Shown: in pieces, positions 19,170 through 28,782 of the stretch
Layout: every line of letters starts with the position of its first letter
Numbering within the stretch: the stretch's first letter is position 1
From: an uncultured Alsobacter sp.
GTDB lineage: Bacteria > Pseudomonadota > Alphaproteobacteria > Rhizobiales > Beijerinckiaceae
Direction of reading: 5' to 3'
Assembly (NCBI RefSeq): GCF_945952055.1
Contig: NZ_CAMFHB010000012.1
Span: forward strand, 79,020 to 143,019
Length of the DNA: 64,000 bases
Notes under the pieces: generated by a model
Database searches by the model: none
Told to the model about the DNA's origin: nothing
Seen by the model: the letters and a program-made list of their open reading frames with translations, nothing else
Program-made: the position numbers and the translations under genes

Positions 19170-20624
19170 TCACCCGCGCTTCCACGCGGGGGCCACGAGG
19201 CGGCGCTTGCCGTCGAGCGCCTTGGCCATGCCGGGCTCGTCGAGCTGCTCGCGGTCCCAGAGCTGGCAGGTGACCTGCTTGTGCTTCTGGTCCAGCCCCT
19301 CGCAGTAGTTCGTGTACTCGCAAAGCCGCACCGCGCCGCCCTGGCCGGTGCGGACCTTGAGGAACCAGTCGGGATCGGCGAGCGCCTGGCGCGCGAAGCC
19401 GACGATGTCGGCCTTGCCGTCGCGCAGCACGCCCTCGGCCTGCTCGTAGCCGTGCATGCCGCCGGCCACGACGACCGGCGTCTCGATCCCGGAGGCGCGC
19501 AACGCGGCGCGCACCGCTGCCGTGGCCGGCACGTTGCGGCCGAAGGGACCGACGACATCGGAGATGTAGCCCGGCATGCACTCGTAGCCGCTGCGGCCGG
19601 TGTAGGGATACACCGCCTCGCCGACCTTCGGCTGCTTGGCATCGTCGAACTTGCCGCCCCGCGACAGGGACACGAAGTCCATGCCGTCGCCCGCGAGCGC
19701 GAGGCCGATGGCCGGCGCGTCGCCCGCCGTGTTGCCGCCCTCGATGCACTCGTCGGCGAGATAGCGGCAGCCGACCGCGAAGTCGTCGCCGACCGCCCTG
19801 CGCACGGCGGCATAGACCTCGCGCGGCAGCTTCAGCCGGTTCTCCAGCGAACCGCCATAGCCGTCCGTGCGGGTGTTGGTGGCGGAGAGGAACGAGGCCA
19901 TCGTGTAGGCATGGGCGTAGTGCAGCTCGACCCCGTCGAAGCCAGCCTCGCGGGCGCGCACCGCCGCATCGGCGAACAGTCCCGGCAGCACCGCCGGGAG
20001 CTCGGCGATGTGCGGCACATGCGTGTCCGTCACCCGTTCGCGGAAGCCCATGGTGAGGTCCTGGAGCTCGCGCGGCGTGAGGATGGTCGCGAGCTCGTCC
20101 GCCGGCTTGGCGGCGAGCGCCGCACGCACCTCGGCCTCGGTCCAGTCCGCCGCGCCGAGCGCGGCGCGATGACGGTCGGTGACGCGCAGGAAGCGCTCGA
20201 AGAACTTGTCCGCGGCGGGGCGCCGGCGGATGCCGAGGAAGTCGATGATCTGGATGTAGACCCGCGTCTCGCCGTCGCTCGCCGCCTTCACGGCGCCGGC
20301 AAGGTCGCGCAGCCCGGGCACGAAGCGCTCGTGGCCGATGCGCAGCAGCGGTCCCGACGGCACGTCGCGGATGCCGGTTGCCTCGACGACGACCGCCCCG
20401 GGGCGACCCTGCGCGAAGCGGGCATACCAGTCGATGTTGTCCTGCGTGACGAAGCCGTCATCCGTCGCCCGCCACGGCACCATGGCGGGAATCCAGGTGC
20501 GCGACGAAAGCGACAGTGCCTTGTGGGAGATCGGCGAAAACAAGAGCGAGCGACCCGCATCCTCGGCGGTCGGCCAGGCTCCGGGATGGGTCTCGAACTT
20601 GATCTTCTCGGCGGGCTTCCACAT
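19170..20624 (-). CDS. NADH:flavin oxidoreductase, old yellow enzyme family
   Basis: 484 aa FMN-dependent TIM barrel that reduces activated alkenes or related substrates. Key blocks: FDGVELHYAHAYTMASFLSATNTRTDGYGGSLENRLKL (substrate/FMN site; HYAH where HGAH is usual), VVVAGGMHGYEQAEGVLRDGKADIVGFARQALADPDW (phosphate-binding end). About 100 residues longer than the single-domain YqjM/NemA type, with extra sequence at both ends (CEYTNYCEGLDQKHKQVTC at the C-terminus, Cys-rich). It has no second Fe-S/NADH domain, so it is not a 2,4-dienoyl-CoA reductase. It has its own AT-rich upstream region. Confidence 0.88.
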   Translation of the reverse strand: MWKPAEKIKFETHPGAWPTAEDAGRSLLFSPISHKALSLSSRTWIPAMVPWRATDDGFVTQDNIDWYARFAQGRPGAVVVEATGIRDVPSGPLLRIGHERFVPGLRDLAGAVKAASDGETRVYIQIIDFLGIRRRPAADKFFERFLRVTDRHRAALGAADWTEAEVRAALAAKPADELATILTPRELQDLTMGFRERVTDTHVPHIAELPAVLPGLFADAAVRAREAGFDGVELHYAHAYTMASFLSATNTRTDGYGGSLENRLKLPREVYAAVRRAVGDDFAVGCRYLADECIEGGNTAGDAPAIGLALAGDGMDFVSLSRGGKFDDAKQPKVGEAVYPYTGRSGYECMPGYISDVVGPFGRNVPATAAVRAALRASGIETPVVVAGGMHGYEQAEGVLRDGKADIVGFARQALADPDWFLKVRTGQGGAVRLCEYTNYCEGLDQKHKQVTCQLWDREQLDEPGMAKALDGKRRLVAPAWKRG

Positions 20625-20689
20625 CGGCTGAGGGCCTCTTCGGGCATGCGCTACGCGTCATCGGTGTGCCTGAAGGTAAGGCCGAGATA

Positions 20690-20702
20690 TTTAACATGTA
20701 AA
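20690..20702. promoter_or_regulatory. AT-rich imperfect palindrome before the oxidoreductase gene
   Basis: TTTAACATGTAAA within an AT-rich patch unusual for this DNA, 66 bases upstream of the oxidoreductase start. Candidate operator or part of a promoter; no regulator is encoded beside it. Confidence 0.35.
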
Positions 20703-20780
20703 GTAATTTTGCGAGCCGCCGGGCGCTGGGTGAGATGGCCTGGGCGGCTCGGCCGCGCGCACCTGGAACCGGTCCGCTGC

Positions 20781-21284
20781 TCAGTCCCGGTTGCTCAGCC
20801 TGATGTGGCAGCAGCCCTCGCCGTGTCCCGGCGTCCAGGTGGCGTTTTCGAAGCGGATCCCGGTCGCCTCGAACAGTCCGCGGTCGAAGGCGCCGGCGAT
20901 GCGGCACAGAGTCGCCAGGTCGGAGTCGGAGACGCCGGCGTCGCGCCAGGCGTCCTTCAGGGGGCAGCGCTTGACCTTGAAGGCGATGCCGCCGTCGAAC
21001 CGCTCGACCTCGGTGGGGTACATGCGGCCACCGTCGGGGCTCACCTTCAGGAACGCTTCGCCGATGGCGCGCGCATCGTTCGGTCCCAGGCCCGCGAAGG
21101 CGGCGGCGACCTCCCGGCCGCGCCGCTCGATGGCGCGGATCATGACGCGCTCGGCGGCCTCCTGGCCCCATTCCGCCCGCATCTCCTCGAGCATCAGCCG
21201 GTAAAGGTCGGCCCTGTTGCGGAAGGCGCTCTCCAGTTCGCGGGCCAGCGTCTCGGTGCGGTTCGTGTCGGACGGAGCGGTCAT
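20781..21284 (-). CDS. L-2-amino-thiazoline-4-carboxylate hydrolase-like protein
   Basis: 167 aa. It matches the ATC hydrolase family (PF14196) by the spaced cysteine blocks KVKRCPLKDAWRDAGVSDSDLATLCRIAGAFDRG and the C-terminal GHGEGCCHIRL. Characterised members open the thiazoline ring on the way from DL-ATC to L-cysteine; most relatives are uncharacterised. The ATG overlaps the TGA of the transporter ATPase (ATGA), so it is the last gene of that operon and may act on the imported compound. No signal peptide. Confidence 0.75.
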   Translation of the reverse strand: MTAPSDTNRTETLARELESAFRNRADLYRLMLEEMRAEWGQEAAERVMIRAIERRGREVAAAFAGLGPNDARAIGEAFLKVSPDGGRMYPTEVERFDGGIAFKVKRCPLKDAWRDAGVSDSDLATLCRIAGAFDRGLFEATGIRFENATWTPGHGEGCCHIRLSNRD

Positions 21285-22078
21285 CGGGAAACCTCGTCAG
21301 CGGGGCGGGGAGGAAGGTGGGGCACGGCGTCCAACAGCGCGCGGGTCTCGGCTGCCTGCGGGCTCGCGAAGACGGTGGCCGTGTGGCCCGCCTCGACGAT
21401 CCGGCCGGCCGCCATCACCGCGACCCGGTCCGCGACGGCGCGAACGACGCCCATGTCATGCGAAATGAAGAGGTAGGCGATGCCGTCCTCGCGCTGCAGG
21501 TCCATGAGGAGGTTCAGGATCTGGCCCCGCACCGAGACGTCCAGGGCCGAGACGGGCTCGTCCAGCACGAGGACGGCCGGCTGCGTCGCCATGGCCCGGG
21601 CGATCGCCACGCGCTGGCGCTGTCCGCCCGACAACGCGTGCACCGGACGGTCGGCCAGGTCGGCGGGCAGCCCGACGCGCGCCAGCAGCCCGGACACGGC
21701 GTCCCGGCGCCGGGAGGCGGGCACGATGCTATGGACCCTGAGCGGATCCTCGATGACCCGCCCGATCGTGGCGCGCGGGTTGAGGGCGGCGGCGGGGTCC
21801 TGGAAGACCATCTGGAGATGCCGCCGTTCGGCCCGCAGCGCCGCGCCCGACAGGGCCAGGAGGTCGCGACCGCGCAGGGAGACGCTGCCGCCGTCGAGAT
21901 CGAAGAGACGCATCAGGGCGCGCGCGAGCGTCGTCTTGCCGCTGCCGGAGGCGCCCACGACCGCCAGCGTCTCTCCGGGGGCGAGCGTCAGGCTCACGTC
22001 GTCGAGGGCGGCGACGGTCCTCGAGCCGGACCGGAAAGTCTTGCGCAGGCCGCGCGCCTCGATCGCCGGGGCCGTCAT
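21281..22078 (-). CDS. Opp-type ABC importer ATPase (OppF-like)
   Basis: 265 aa. Walker A GASGSGKTT, Q-loop MVFQDPAAALNPRATIGRVIEDPL, signature LSGGQRQRVAIARAM, Walker B VLVLDEPVSALD, switch His FISHDMG. It overlaps the neighbouring genes by four bases at each end. It lacks the Cys-rich OppF tail. Confidence 0.92.
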   Translation of the reverse strand: MTAPAIEARGLRKTFRSGSRTVAALDDVSLTLAPGETLAVVGASGSGKTTLARALMRLFDLDGGSVSLRGRDLLALSGAALRAERRHLQMVFQDPAAALNPRATIGRVIEDPLRVHSIVPASRRRDAVSGLLARVGLPADLADRPVHALSGGQRQRVAIARAMATQPAVLVLDEPVSALDVSVRGQILNLLMDLQREDGIAYLFISHDMGVVRAVADRVAVMAAGRIVEAGHTATVFASPQAAETRALLDAVPHLPPRPADEVSR

Positions 22079-23025
22079 GGTGCGAGCCTCTCGGCGAACA
22101 CGCAGGCCGCGCCGTCGTCCGGCTCGCCGTACCACGGCGGGTCCCCCGACGTGCAGCCCGCCACGGCGAGGCTGCAGCGCGGCGCGAAGCGGCAGCCGGG
22201 CGGCGGGGAGGCCAGGTCGGGCGGCGAGCCCTCGACGGTCGCCAGCCGGCCGCCGGGCGGGCGGTCCAGTCCCAGATGGGCGGCCATGAGGGCGCGGGTG
22301 TAGGGATGGCGCGGGTGCGCCAACACGCGCCCGCGTGGGCCGATCTCGACCAGGCGTCCCGCATAGACGACGGCCAGCCGCGAGGCGAGGCTCGCGGCCA
22401 GCGCGATGTCGTGCGTCACGAAGACGAGCGCCAGACCCTCCTCGTCGCAGAGCCGGCCGATCAGCCCGACCAGCCGGGACTGGACCACCGGGTCCAGGGC
22501 ACTCGTCGCCTCGTCCGCGACGAGCACGCGGGGGCGCCCCGCCAGGGCGAGCGCGAGGGCCACGCGCTGGCGCTGGCCGCCCGAGAGCTGGTGGGGATAG
22601 GAGCGCGCGAGGTTCGCCGGATCCGGGAGCTCGACCCGCGCCAGGAGCTCGACGGCCTGCTCGCGCGGGCTCCTGTCCGTCGGCCCCGCGGCATGGGCGG
22701 CGACGACCTCGGCCACCTGGTCGCCGATGCGCATGACGGGATCGAGGCTGCCGGAGGGATCCTGGTAGACGATGCCGATGTCACGGCCCGGCAAGGGCTT
22801 TTCGCCCAGCCCGGGCCAGGCGATCCGCCCCTCGGCCGCGGCTCCCTTGGGCAACAGTCCTGCCAGGGCGAGCGCCAGCGTGCTCTTGCCCGACCCGCTC
22901 TCGCCGATCACGGCCAGGCGGTCGCCCGCCATGAGGTCGAGCGTGACGTGCCCGAGCACCCGCGGCGTGGCGGGACCGTAGCGCACGCTGACGTCGCGCA
23001 GGCTGACCAGCGGTGCCGCGCTCAT
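22075..23025 (-). CDS. Opp-type ABC importer ATPase (OppD-like)
   Basis: 316 aa. Walker A GESGSGKST, Q-loop IVYQDPSGSLDPVMRIGDQVAEVV, signature LSGGQRQRVALALALAG, Walker B VLVADEATSALD, switch His FVTHDIA and the oligopeptide C-terminal tail PPPGCRFAPRCSLAVAGC. Four-base overlaps with the genes on both sides. Confidence 0.92.
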   Translation of the reverse strand: MSAAPLVSLRDVSVRYGPATPRVLGHVTLDLMAGDRLAVIGESGSGKSTLALALAGLLPKGAAAEGRIAWPGLGEKPLPGRDIGIVYQDPSGSLDPVMRIGDQVAEVVAAHAAGPTDRSPREQAVELLARVELPDPANLARSYPHQLSGGQRQRVALALALAGRPRVLVADEATSALDPVVQSRLVGLIGRLCDEEGLALVFVTHDIALAASLASRLAVVYAGRLVEIGPRGRVLAHPRHPYTRALMAAHLGLDRPPGGRLATVEGSPPDLASPPPGCRFAPRCSLAVAGCTSGDPPWYGEPDDGAACVFAERLAP

Positions 23026-23852
23026 GCCTGGCTCCGGCGCAAGGCCAGGGCGGCGACGACGCCCTCTCCGGTCAGGTGCACGCCCAGTACCGTCACCACG
23101 AGGGCAAGGCCCGGCCAGATCGAGAGGAAGGGCGCGCTGCGCAGGACCGAGCGCCCTTCGGCGATCAGGCCGCCCCAGGTCGCGCGGTTGGGGTCGCCCA
23201 GGCCCAGGAACGACAGAGCGGCCTCGGTCAGGATGGCGCCGGCCACGATGACCGAGGCGAGCGCCACCACCGGCGGCAGGGCGTGCGGCAGGACCTCGCG
23301 CCACGCGATCGCGAGGGGGTGCATGCCGATGACCCTGGCGGAGGCCACGAAATCCCGTTCGCGGATCGACAGCACCTCCGCCCGCACCAGCCGCGCGGGT
23401 CCCGTCCAGGCGCCGAGCGCGATGGCGACGACGATGGCGGCGAGCGAGGGCCCGACCGTGCTGACGAAGGCGAGCGCCAGCAGGAAGCCCGGGACAGTCT
23501 GGAAGGCCTCGGTGACCCGCATGAGCGCCTCGTCGATCCAGCCGCCCATCAGGCCGGCCAGGGTGCCCACCGCGGATCCGACGGCGATGGCCACGAGGGC
23601 CGCCGCCAGGCCGACCGTCAGGGAGGTGCGGGCGCCGTGGACGATCATGGCCAGCACGTCGCGCCCGAGCCGGTCCGTGCCGAGCGGCGTCGCCCAGGCC
23701 TCGAAGGGGCGGGTGAGCGGCGCGCCCACGATGTTCAGGGGATCGCCGGGAGACAGGACGGGGGCCGCGATGGCCACGATGGCGAGCAGGGCCAGCACGG
23801 CGGCCCCGGCGATCCCGTCGGCCGAGCCGCGGAAGCGGGAGAGCCCGCTCAT
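23022..23852 (-). CDS. Opp-type ABC permease (DppC-like)
   Basis: 276 aa, about six helices. It shows ATPLGTDRLGRDVLAMIVHGARTSLTVGLAAAL and the coupling loop ASARVIGMHPLAIAWREVLPHALPPVVALASV, then EAALSFLGLGDPNRATWGGLIAEG. Coupled to both neighbours by four-base overlaps. Pairs with the DppB-like permease. Confidence 0.92.
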   Translation of the reverse strand: MSGLSRFRGSADGIAGAAVLALLAIVAIAAPVLSPGDPLNIVGAPLTRPFEAWATPLGTDRLGRDVLAMIVHGARTSLTVGLAAALVAIAVGSAVGTLAGLMGGWIDEALMRVTEAFQTVPGFLLALAFVSTVGPSLAAIVVAIALGAWTGPARLVRAEVLSIRERDFVASARVIGMHPLAIAWREVLPHALPPVVALASVIVAGAILTEAALSFLGLGDPNRATWGGLIAEGRSVLRSAPFLSIWPGLALVVTVLGVHLTGEGVVAALALRRSQA

Positions 23853-24838
23853 GCCGCGGTCTCCTTGCCGGAGCCCACGCGCGGGTCGAGCGCGGCATAG
23901 GCCACGTCCACGGCGAGATTCACCAGGATTACGACCAGGGCGCCGACGAGGATGATGCCCAGCAGGAGCGGCGTGTCGCGCTGCGCCACGGCCTCGTGGG
24001 CGAGCCGTCCCAGGCCCGGCACCGCGAACACGCTCTCGATGACGACGCTGCCCCCGAGCATCGTCGCCGCCTGCAGCCCCAGCATCGTCACCAGCGGCAG
24101 CAGGGCGTTGCGGGCGACGTGCCGCCACAGCACGCGCCGCCGGGGGACGCCCCGGGCCAGTGCCGCGCGCGCGAAGTCCTGCCGCCAGACCTCCGCCATC
24201 GACGTCCGCATCATCCGCAGGTAGAGCGCCAGATACAGCAGACCGAGCGCGCTGACCGGCAGCACGAGGTGGCGGGCGATGTCGCCGGCCCGCGCGAGGC
24301 CGCCGAGACCCGAGGCGATGGTCTCGATCCCGCCGCTGGGCAGCCAGCGGAGCTGGACCGCGAACACGATGATCAGGACGAGCCCGAGCCAGAATCCCGG
24401 GATCGCGTAGAGGGCCAGCGACCCGATGGAGAGCGCCCTGTCCGTCGCGCTGCCCGGCCGGCTTCCCGCCACGACGCCGAGCAGGGACCCGAGCCCGAAG
24501 GCGAGCGCGATGGCGGCGCCCATCAGCAGAAGCGTGTTGGGCAGCCTTTCGAGGATCACCGTGAGGACCGGCTTGGAGAACGCCACCGACCAGCCGAGGT
24601 CCAGGCGGGCGAGGGCGGCGACGTAGAGGCCGAGCCGCTGCAGCGGGCCCTGGTCCAGGCCCCAGTCCCGGCGCAACTGGTCGACGAGGCCACGGTCGCC
24701 GCCGGTGGCGCCCAGATAGGCGTCCACCGCGTCGCCGGGCGCGAACTCCAGCAGCGTGAACGTCCCGACGATCACCAGCGCCAGGACGGGGATCGCTCCC
24801 AGAAGCCGCCTGCGGACGAGCGAGAGGGCGCGCCTCAC
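23849..24838 (-). CDS. Opp-type ABC permease (DppB-like)
   Basis: 329 aa. Starts with GTG in a GTGA overlap with the binding-protein stop. It contains the DppB block VRRRLLGAIPVLALVIVGTFTLLEFAPGD, the coupling loop DFARAALARGVPRRRVLWRHVARNALLPLVT and VFAVPGLGRLAHEAVAQRD. Upstream in-frame ATGs lie inside the binding-protein gene and were not used. Confidence 0.9.
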   Translation of the reverse strand: MRRALSLVRRRLLGAIPVLALVIVGTFTLLEFAPGDAVDAYLGATGGDRGLVDQLRRDWGLDQGPLQRLGLYVAALARLDLGWSVAFSKPVLTVILERLPNTLLLMGAAIALAFGLGSLLGVVAGSRPGSATDRALSIGSLALYAIPGFWLGLVLIIVFAVQLRWLPSGGIETIASGLGGLARAGDIARHLVLPVSALGLLYLALYLRMMRTSMAEVWRQDFARAALARGVPRRRVLWRHVARNALLPLVTMLGLQAATMLGGSVVIESVFAVPGLGRLAHEAVAQRDTPLLLGIILVGALVVILVNLAVDVAYAALDPRVGSGKETAA

Positions 24839-26466
24839 GGCGCCAGCCAGACGTCCGCCCAGTTCGAGACCGCCCAGCGCGGATTGCTCGTCACGTTGCG
24901 GAGCTTGTTGCTGGCCACGCTGGTGAAGCCCCATTCGGCCACGTTGATCAGCGGCAGGTCCGTGACGACGAGCTGCTGGAACTCGCGATAGAGCGCCGTG
25001 CGCTGGGCCTCGTCGATGGTCGTGGCCGCCTTGGCGATCAGCGCATCCATGGTGGCGCTCTGGTAGCCGCCCTGGTTGGAGAACGGCACGCCCGGCGGCA
25101 GCCCGCCCTGGACCAGGATGGTGGTCGAGATGGCGGGATCGCCGCGATACACGGGAGAGCCCACGGCGAGGTCGAACGCCCGGTCGGTGTAGACCGCCTT
25201 CGTGTGGGCCGCGGAGTCGTTGTTCACGAGGTCCGCCTCGATGCCGACGGCCGCCAGCGCCTGGCGGAGATAGGCCCCGAACTGGCGGGTCTCGTTGAAG
25301 AACGGCGCCGGCAGCAGCCGCAGCTTGAACCGCATGCCGTTGGCGCCGCGCTTGAATCCCGCCTCGTCGAGGAGGGCGTTCGCACGGGCGGGGTCGAAGG
25401 CCGGCACCTGCGCTGCGGCGTCGTAGAACTGCGGGTCATTGCGCGGCACCGGACCCGACGAGGTCGCGGCGAAGCCCACGAAGATCGTGCGTGCCACGAA
25501 GTCGCGGTCGATGGCGTGCGAGATGGCGCGCCGCACGCGGACGTCGGCGAGCTCGGGCTTGCGGTGGTTGACCTCGACCACGAGCTGGTAGGTCAGCGCC
25601 TCGTAGCCGCGGGTGATGACGTCCAGTCCCGGGACCTTGGCGATCCGGGCGAGGTCGGCGAGGGGCACCATGGAAAAGGCGGCGAGCTGGATCTCGCCGG
25701 CTTCCAGCGCTCCGGAGGCGGCGGCCCGGTCGGGCAGCACCCGGTAGACGATCTCGTCGAGATAGGGCTGGCCGGCGCTCCAGTAGGAGGGATTGCGCAC
25801 GAGGCGGGTGTATTCGCCGGGCCGGCTCTCGCCCCAGCGGAAGGGACCGGTGCCGACGGGCGCCGCATTCGCCTTGTTGGCGTTGATGTCGGTGCCCTCG
25901 TAGAGATGCTTCGGGAGAACGGCGGTGAGCGCCGGCAGCGCGTTGCGGATCAGCTGGAACGGCGTCGGCTTCGCGAAGCGGAAGACGGCGGTCAGGGGAT
26001 CCGGCGTGTCCACGGACTCGAGGTCCGCGAAGACGACGCGCCCGAGGTTCTGCAGCTTCTTCCAGACCTCCATGGCGGAGAACGCCACGTCGGCGGAGGT
26101 GAACGGCTTGCCGTCGTGCCAGGTCACGTTGGGGCGCAACGTGAAGGTGGCGCTGCGGCCGTCGGCCGATCCCGTCCAGGAGAGCGCCAGGCGCGGTGCC
26201 AGGCCGTCCGGCGTTCCGAAGTCCGCTTCGGCCAGCGGCTCGACGACCTTCGAGGAGACGAAGAAGACGCCGTTCGAGGCGACGATCGCCGGGTTGAGGT
26301 TGCGGGGCTCGGAGTCCGCCGCGACGATCAGACGACCGCCGGAGCGCGGCGACTGCTGGGCCAGGGCCCCGGCGGGAAGCAGGGCCGACGCGGCGGCAAG
26401 TCCTCCGGCGCCGAGTACGGTCCGGCGGGACATGCCCCTTGCGGCGAAAACGTCGAAGCGGGCCAT
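24835..26466 (-). CDS. ABC solute-binding protein, family 5, Tat-exported
   Basis: 543 aa. Tat-type leader ([28 protein letters not shown]), then family-5 landmarks SEPRNLNPAI, LRPNVTWHDGKPFTSADVAFSAMEVW and DVRVRRAISHAIDRDFVARTI. First gene of a five-gene importer operon that ends in the ATC-hydrolase-like gene. The ligand is not known; the last gene hints at a small sulfur- or thiazoline-containing molecule, or a peptide. Confidence 0.9.
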   Translation of the reverse strand: MARFDVFAARGMSRRTVLGAGGLAAASALLPAGALAQQSPRSGGRLIVAADSEPRNLNPAIVASNGVFFVSSKVVEPLAEADFGTPDGLAPRLALSWTGSADGRSATFTLRPNVTWHDGKPFTSADVAFSAMEVWKKLQNLGRVVFADLESVDTPDPLTAVFRFAKPTPFQLIRNALPALTAVLPKHLYEGTDINANKANAAPVGTGPFRWGESRPGEYTRLVRNPSYWSAGQPYLDEIVYRVLPDRAAASGALEAGEIQLAAFSMVPLADLARIAKVPGLDVITRGYEALTYQLVVEVNHRKPELADVRVRRAISHAIDRDFVARTIFVGFAATSSGPVPRNDPQFYDAAAQVPAFDPARANALLDEAGFKRGANGMRFKLRLLPAPFFNETRQFGAYLRQALAAVGIEADLVNNDSAAHTKAVYTDRAFDLAVGSPVYRGDPAISTTILVQGGLPPGVPFSNQGGYQSATMDALIAKAATTIDEAQRTALYREFQQLVVTDLPLINVAEWGFTSVASNKLRNVTSNPRWAVSNWADVWLAP

Positions 26467-26556
26467 GGTCTCGTCCTCCAGGGAAGCGCCAAGAACCGGG
26501 CAACACTCGCGCCCACGGCACGATTTTGCAAGGCGACCTGACGACCCGGCGTCGGA

Positions 26557-28527
26557 TCAGGCCACTTTGGCGGGTTTTGCACCATGTTCGTCGCCGAGCG
26601 TCCGCGGGCGGCCGAACATGAATCCCTGCAGCATGTCGATCCCCAGCGCCCGCAGCGCGTCGGCCTGGTCGGGCCTTTCGACGCCCTCGGCGATGACCTT
26701 CAGGCCGAACGCCCTGGCGATCATCACGGTGCTTTCGACGATGACGCGGTTTTGCGTGTTGAGCTCGGCCACGAAGCTGCGGTCGATCTTGATCGCGTCG
26801 ATGCTGAGCCGTCTCAGGCGCGACAGCGAGGAGTAGCCCGTCCCGAAGTCGTCGATTTGGACGCTGACGCCCAGGAGCTTGAGGTCATCCAGCGTGCGGG
26901 CGATCTGCTCGATGTGCTCGTCGTCGAACACGCTCTCGGTGACCTCGATTTCCAGGAGGTGGCCCGGAAGCCCCGTCTCGGCCAGGATCGCCACGACGTC
27001 GTGCTGGAACGTGCTCTCGACGAGCTGGCGCATCGACACGTTCACGGCGACCTTGCGCTGGAGGCCGGCATCGCGCCAGCACCGCGCGTCGCGGCAGGCC
27101 TGGCGCAGGATCCAGCGGCCGAGGGCGACGATGCGGTCCGTCTCCTCGGCGATGTGGATGAATTCGTCGGGCCGGATCGGGCCCAGCTGTGGATGGTTCC
27201 AGCGGCACAGCGCTTCCTCGGCGATCACCTCGCCGGTCTGGGCCAGGACGACCGGCTGGTAGACGAGCTGGATCGCGTCGGTGCCGATGGCGTCTCCCAG
27301 CGCGCGGCCGAGGTCGAAGTGGCGTCGCAGGGTTTCCGAATGGGTCTCGCTGTAGGCCAGCGCCCTCCCGCGTCCGGTGCGCTTCACCTCCGACGCCGCG
27401 AGATCGGCGGCATGGATCGCGCCCGACAGGGAGGTGTCTCCGCCCGGGCAGCAGGACCAGCCGATGCTGAGGCCGACCTTCAGGTTGACGCCGTTGATGA
27501 CCAGCGGCAGCCCCACGGCCTCCGAGAGGCCCTTCCACGCGCGCTCCACCAGCTCGTCGGGCCTGCCTTCGTGCGGCCAGACGAGCACGAACTCGTCGCC
27601 GCCCCAGCGGGCGAGCCGCGCCTTGGCCGGCAGCGCGCCCTGAAGCTTGTGCGCGATGGTGAGCAGGACCCGGTCGCCCACGTCGTGGCCGAGCGCGTCA
27701 TTGATGTTCTTGAACCGGTCGAGGTCGAGGAAGAACACGACCAGCGAGCTGTCGGGCTCCTGCACCCGATAGCCCTTCCACCAGTCCGCGAGGCCATGAC
27801 GGTTGAGCAGGCCCGTCAGACCGTCGGTATGGGCGAGCGCCTCGAGCTGGGCCGTGCGCTCGGCGACCTTCGTCTCGAGGTCGACGTTGATGGCGCTGAG
27901 TTCGCGGACCAGGTTGAGGTTGGTTTCCTTCAACTGCAGGCCGCGCAGCAGGACCTTGTTGTTGACGTGCAGGCTGCCCAGCATGGTCATCCAGAACAGC
28001 AGGCCGAGGGCCCCCAGAGTGCGCCCCTCGCCCCCCGCGACGATCAGCGCCAGGGCCGTCGGCAGCAGCAGGAGCGTGAGATACGTCATCCCGATGCGTC
28101 GGAACGGAGACGTCACGCCCGATGCCCCGCCGGCGAGGCCGGACAGGACGATGAGCACGCCGTAGTCGTGGAGGAAGCTGCCCGTCAGATGGCTGGTCAG
28201 GACGGTGTGCAGGCCCAGGCCCGCCCAGAGAGCGCCGGAGCCCCACAGGCCCACGGCGAACACGGCCTGCCAGCCCGTGGGCCCCAGGGGATCGTGCGGG
28301 GAGCGGTAGAGCTTGGCGAAGGCGAGCCAGCTCGCAGCCCGCAGCATCATCAGGAACGAATGAATGACGATCCACGTCGGCACGACGGGGTCCGACCAAC
28401 CGACCACGAAGCCGACGCCGAGCACGGCAGACTGCCCGATCCCGATCATGGGGCCGAGGTTCTGGTAGGCGTGCTCGAGGACCTGGCGGTCGCGCGAGAT
28501 GTCGGATCCGGGTGACGGCGCCATCAT
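26557..28527 (-). CDS. Membrane-bound diguanylate cyclase/phosphodiesterase (GGDEF-EAL)
   Basis: 656 aa. Residues about 30-185 hold five to six transmembrane helices of a sensor I do not recognise by name; a short coiled segment (residues about 190-225) leads to GGDEF (ARWGGDEFVLVW, active-site motif intact, no RxxD inhibitory site five residues before it) and then EAL (EALCRW, NVSMRQL, EVTESVF, IDDFGTGYSS, IKIDRSF, AEGVE, all catalytic residues present). Both c-di-GMP synthesis and breakdown look possible. Monocistronic. Confidence 0.93.
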   Translation of the reverse strand: MMAPSPGSDISRDRQVLEHAYQNLGPMIGIGQSAVLGVGFVVGWSDPVVPTWIVIHSFLMMLRAASWLAFAKLYRSPHDPLGPTGWQAVFAVGLWGSGALWAGLGLHTVLTSHLTGSFLHDYGVLIVLSGLAGGASGVTSPFRRIGMTYLTLLLLPTALALIVAGGEGRTLGALGLLFWMTMLGSLHVNNKVLLRGLQLKETNLNLVRELSAINVDLETKVAERTAQLEALAHTDGLTGLLNRHGLADWWKGYRVQEPDSSLVVFFLDLDRFKNINDALGHDVGDRVLLTIAHKLQGALPAKARLARWGGDEFVLVWPHEGRPDELVERAWKGLSEAVGLPLVINGVNLKVGLSIGWSCCPGGDTSLSGAIHAADLAASEVKRTGRGRALAYSETHSETLRRHFDLGRALGDAIGTDAIQLVYQPVVLAQTGEVIAEEALCRWNHPQLGPIRPDEFIHIAEETDRIVALGRWILRQACRDARCWRDAGLQRKVAVNVSMRQLVESTFQHDVVAILAETGLPGHLLEIEVTESVFDDEHIEQIARTLDDLKLLGVSVQIDDFGTGYSSLSRLRRLSIDAIKIDRSFVAELNTQNRVIVESTVMIARAFGLKVIAEGVERPDQADALRALGIDMLQGFMFGRPRTLGDEHGAKPAKVA

Positions 28528-28709
28528 CCAAGGGGTCGGAAAACGAATGTCTCCGCCTCACTTAGCGCCCTAGCGATTGATATTTGGTGTGTGCAAACAG
28601 GACCTAAGCCGCAAGTTGAGTCGAGATGTCGATATTCGTCGTAAACGGATCGTTGATCCGGTCTCTCAATACCGTCGAGACCAGCGCCGCAGGGCCAAAG
28701 ACTGACAGA

Positions 28710-28737
28710 ATGCTGACACGATCGACCGTGTCAGCAT
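28710..28737. repeat. Perfect 11-bp hairpin between two genes
   Basis: ATGCTGACACG / CGTGTCAGCAT with a 6-base loop, 46 bases beyond the stop of the SRPBCC gene. It could end that transcript, but no T-run follows on either strand; it could equally be an operator for the GGDEF-EAL gene, whose start is 183 bases away. Confidence 0.5.
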
Positions 28738-28782
28738 GACGCGGGACCACGGCGCGCCAGGACAACGCGACCGGTGAGTTGT

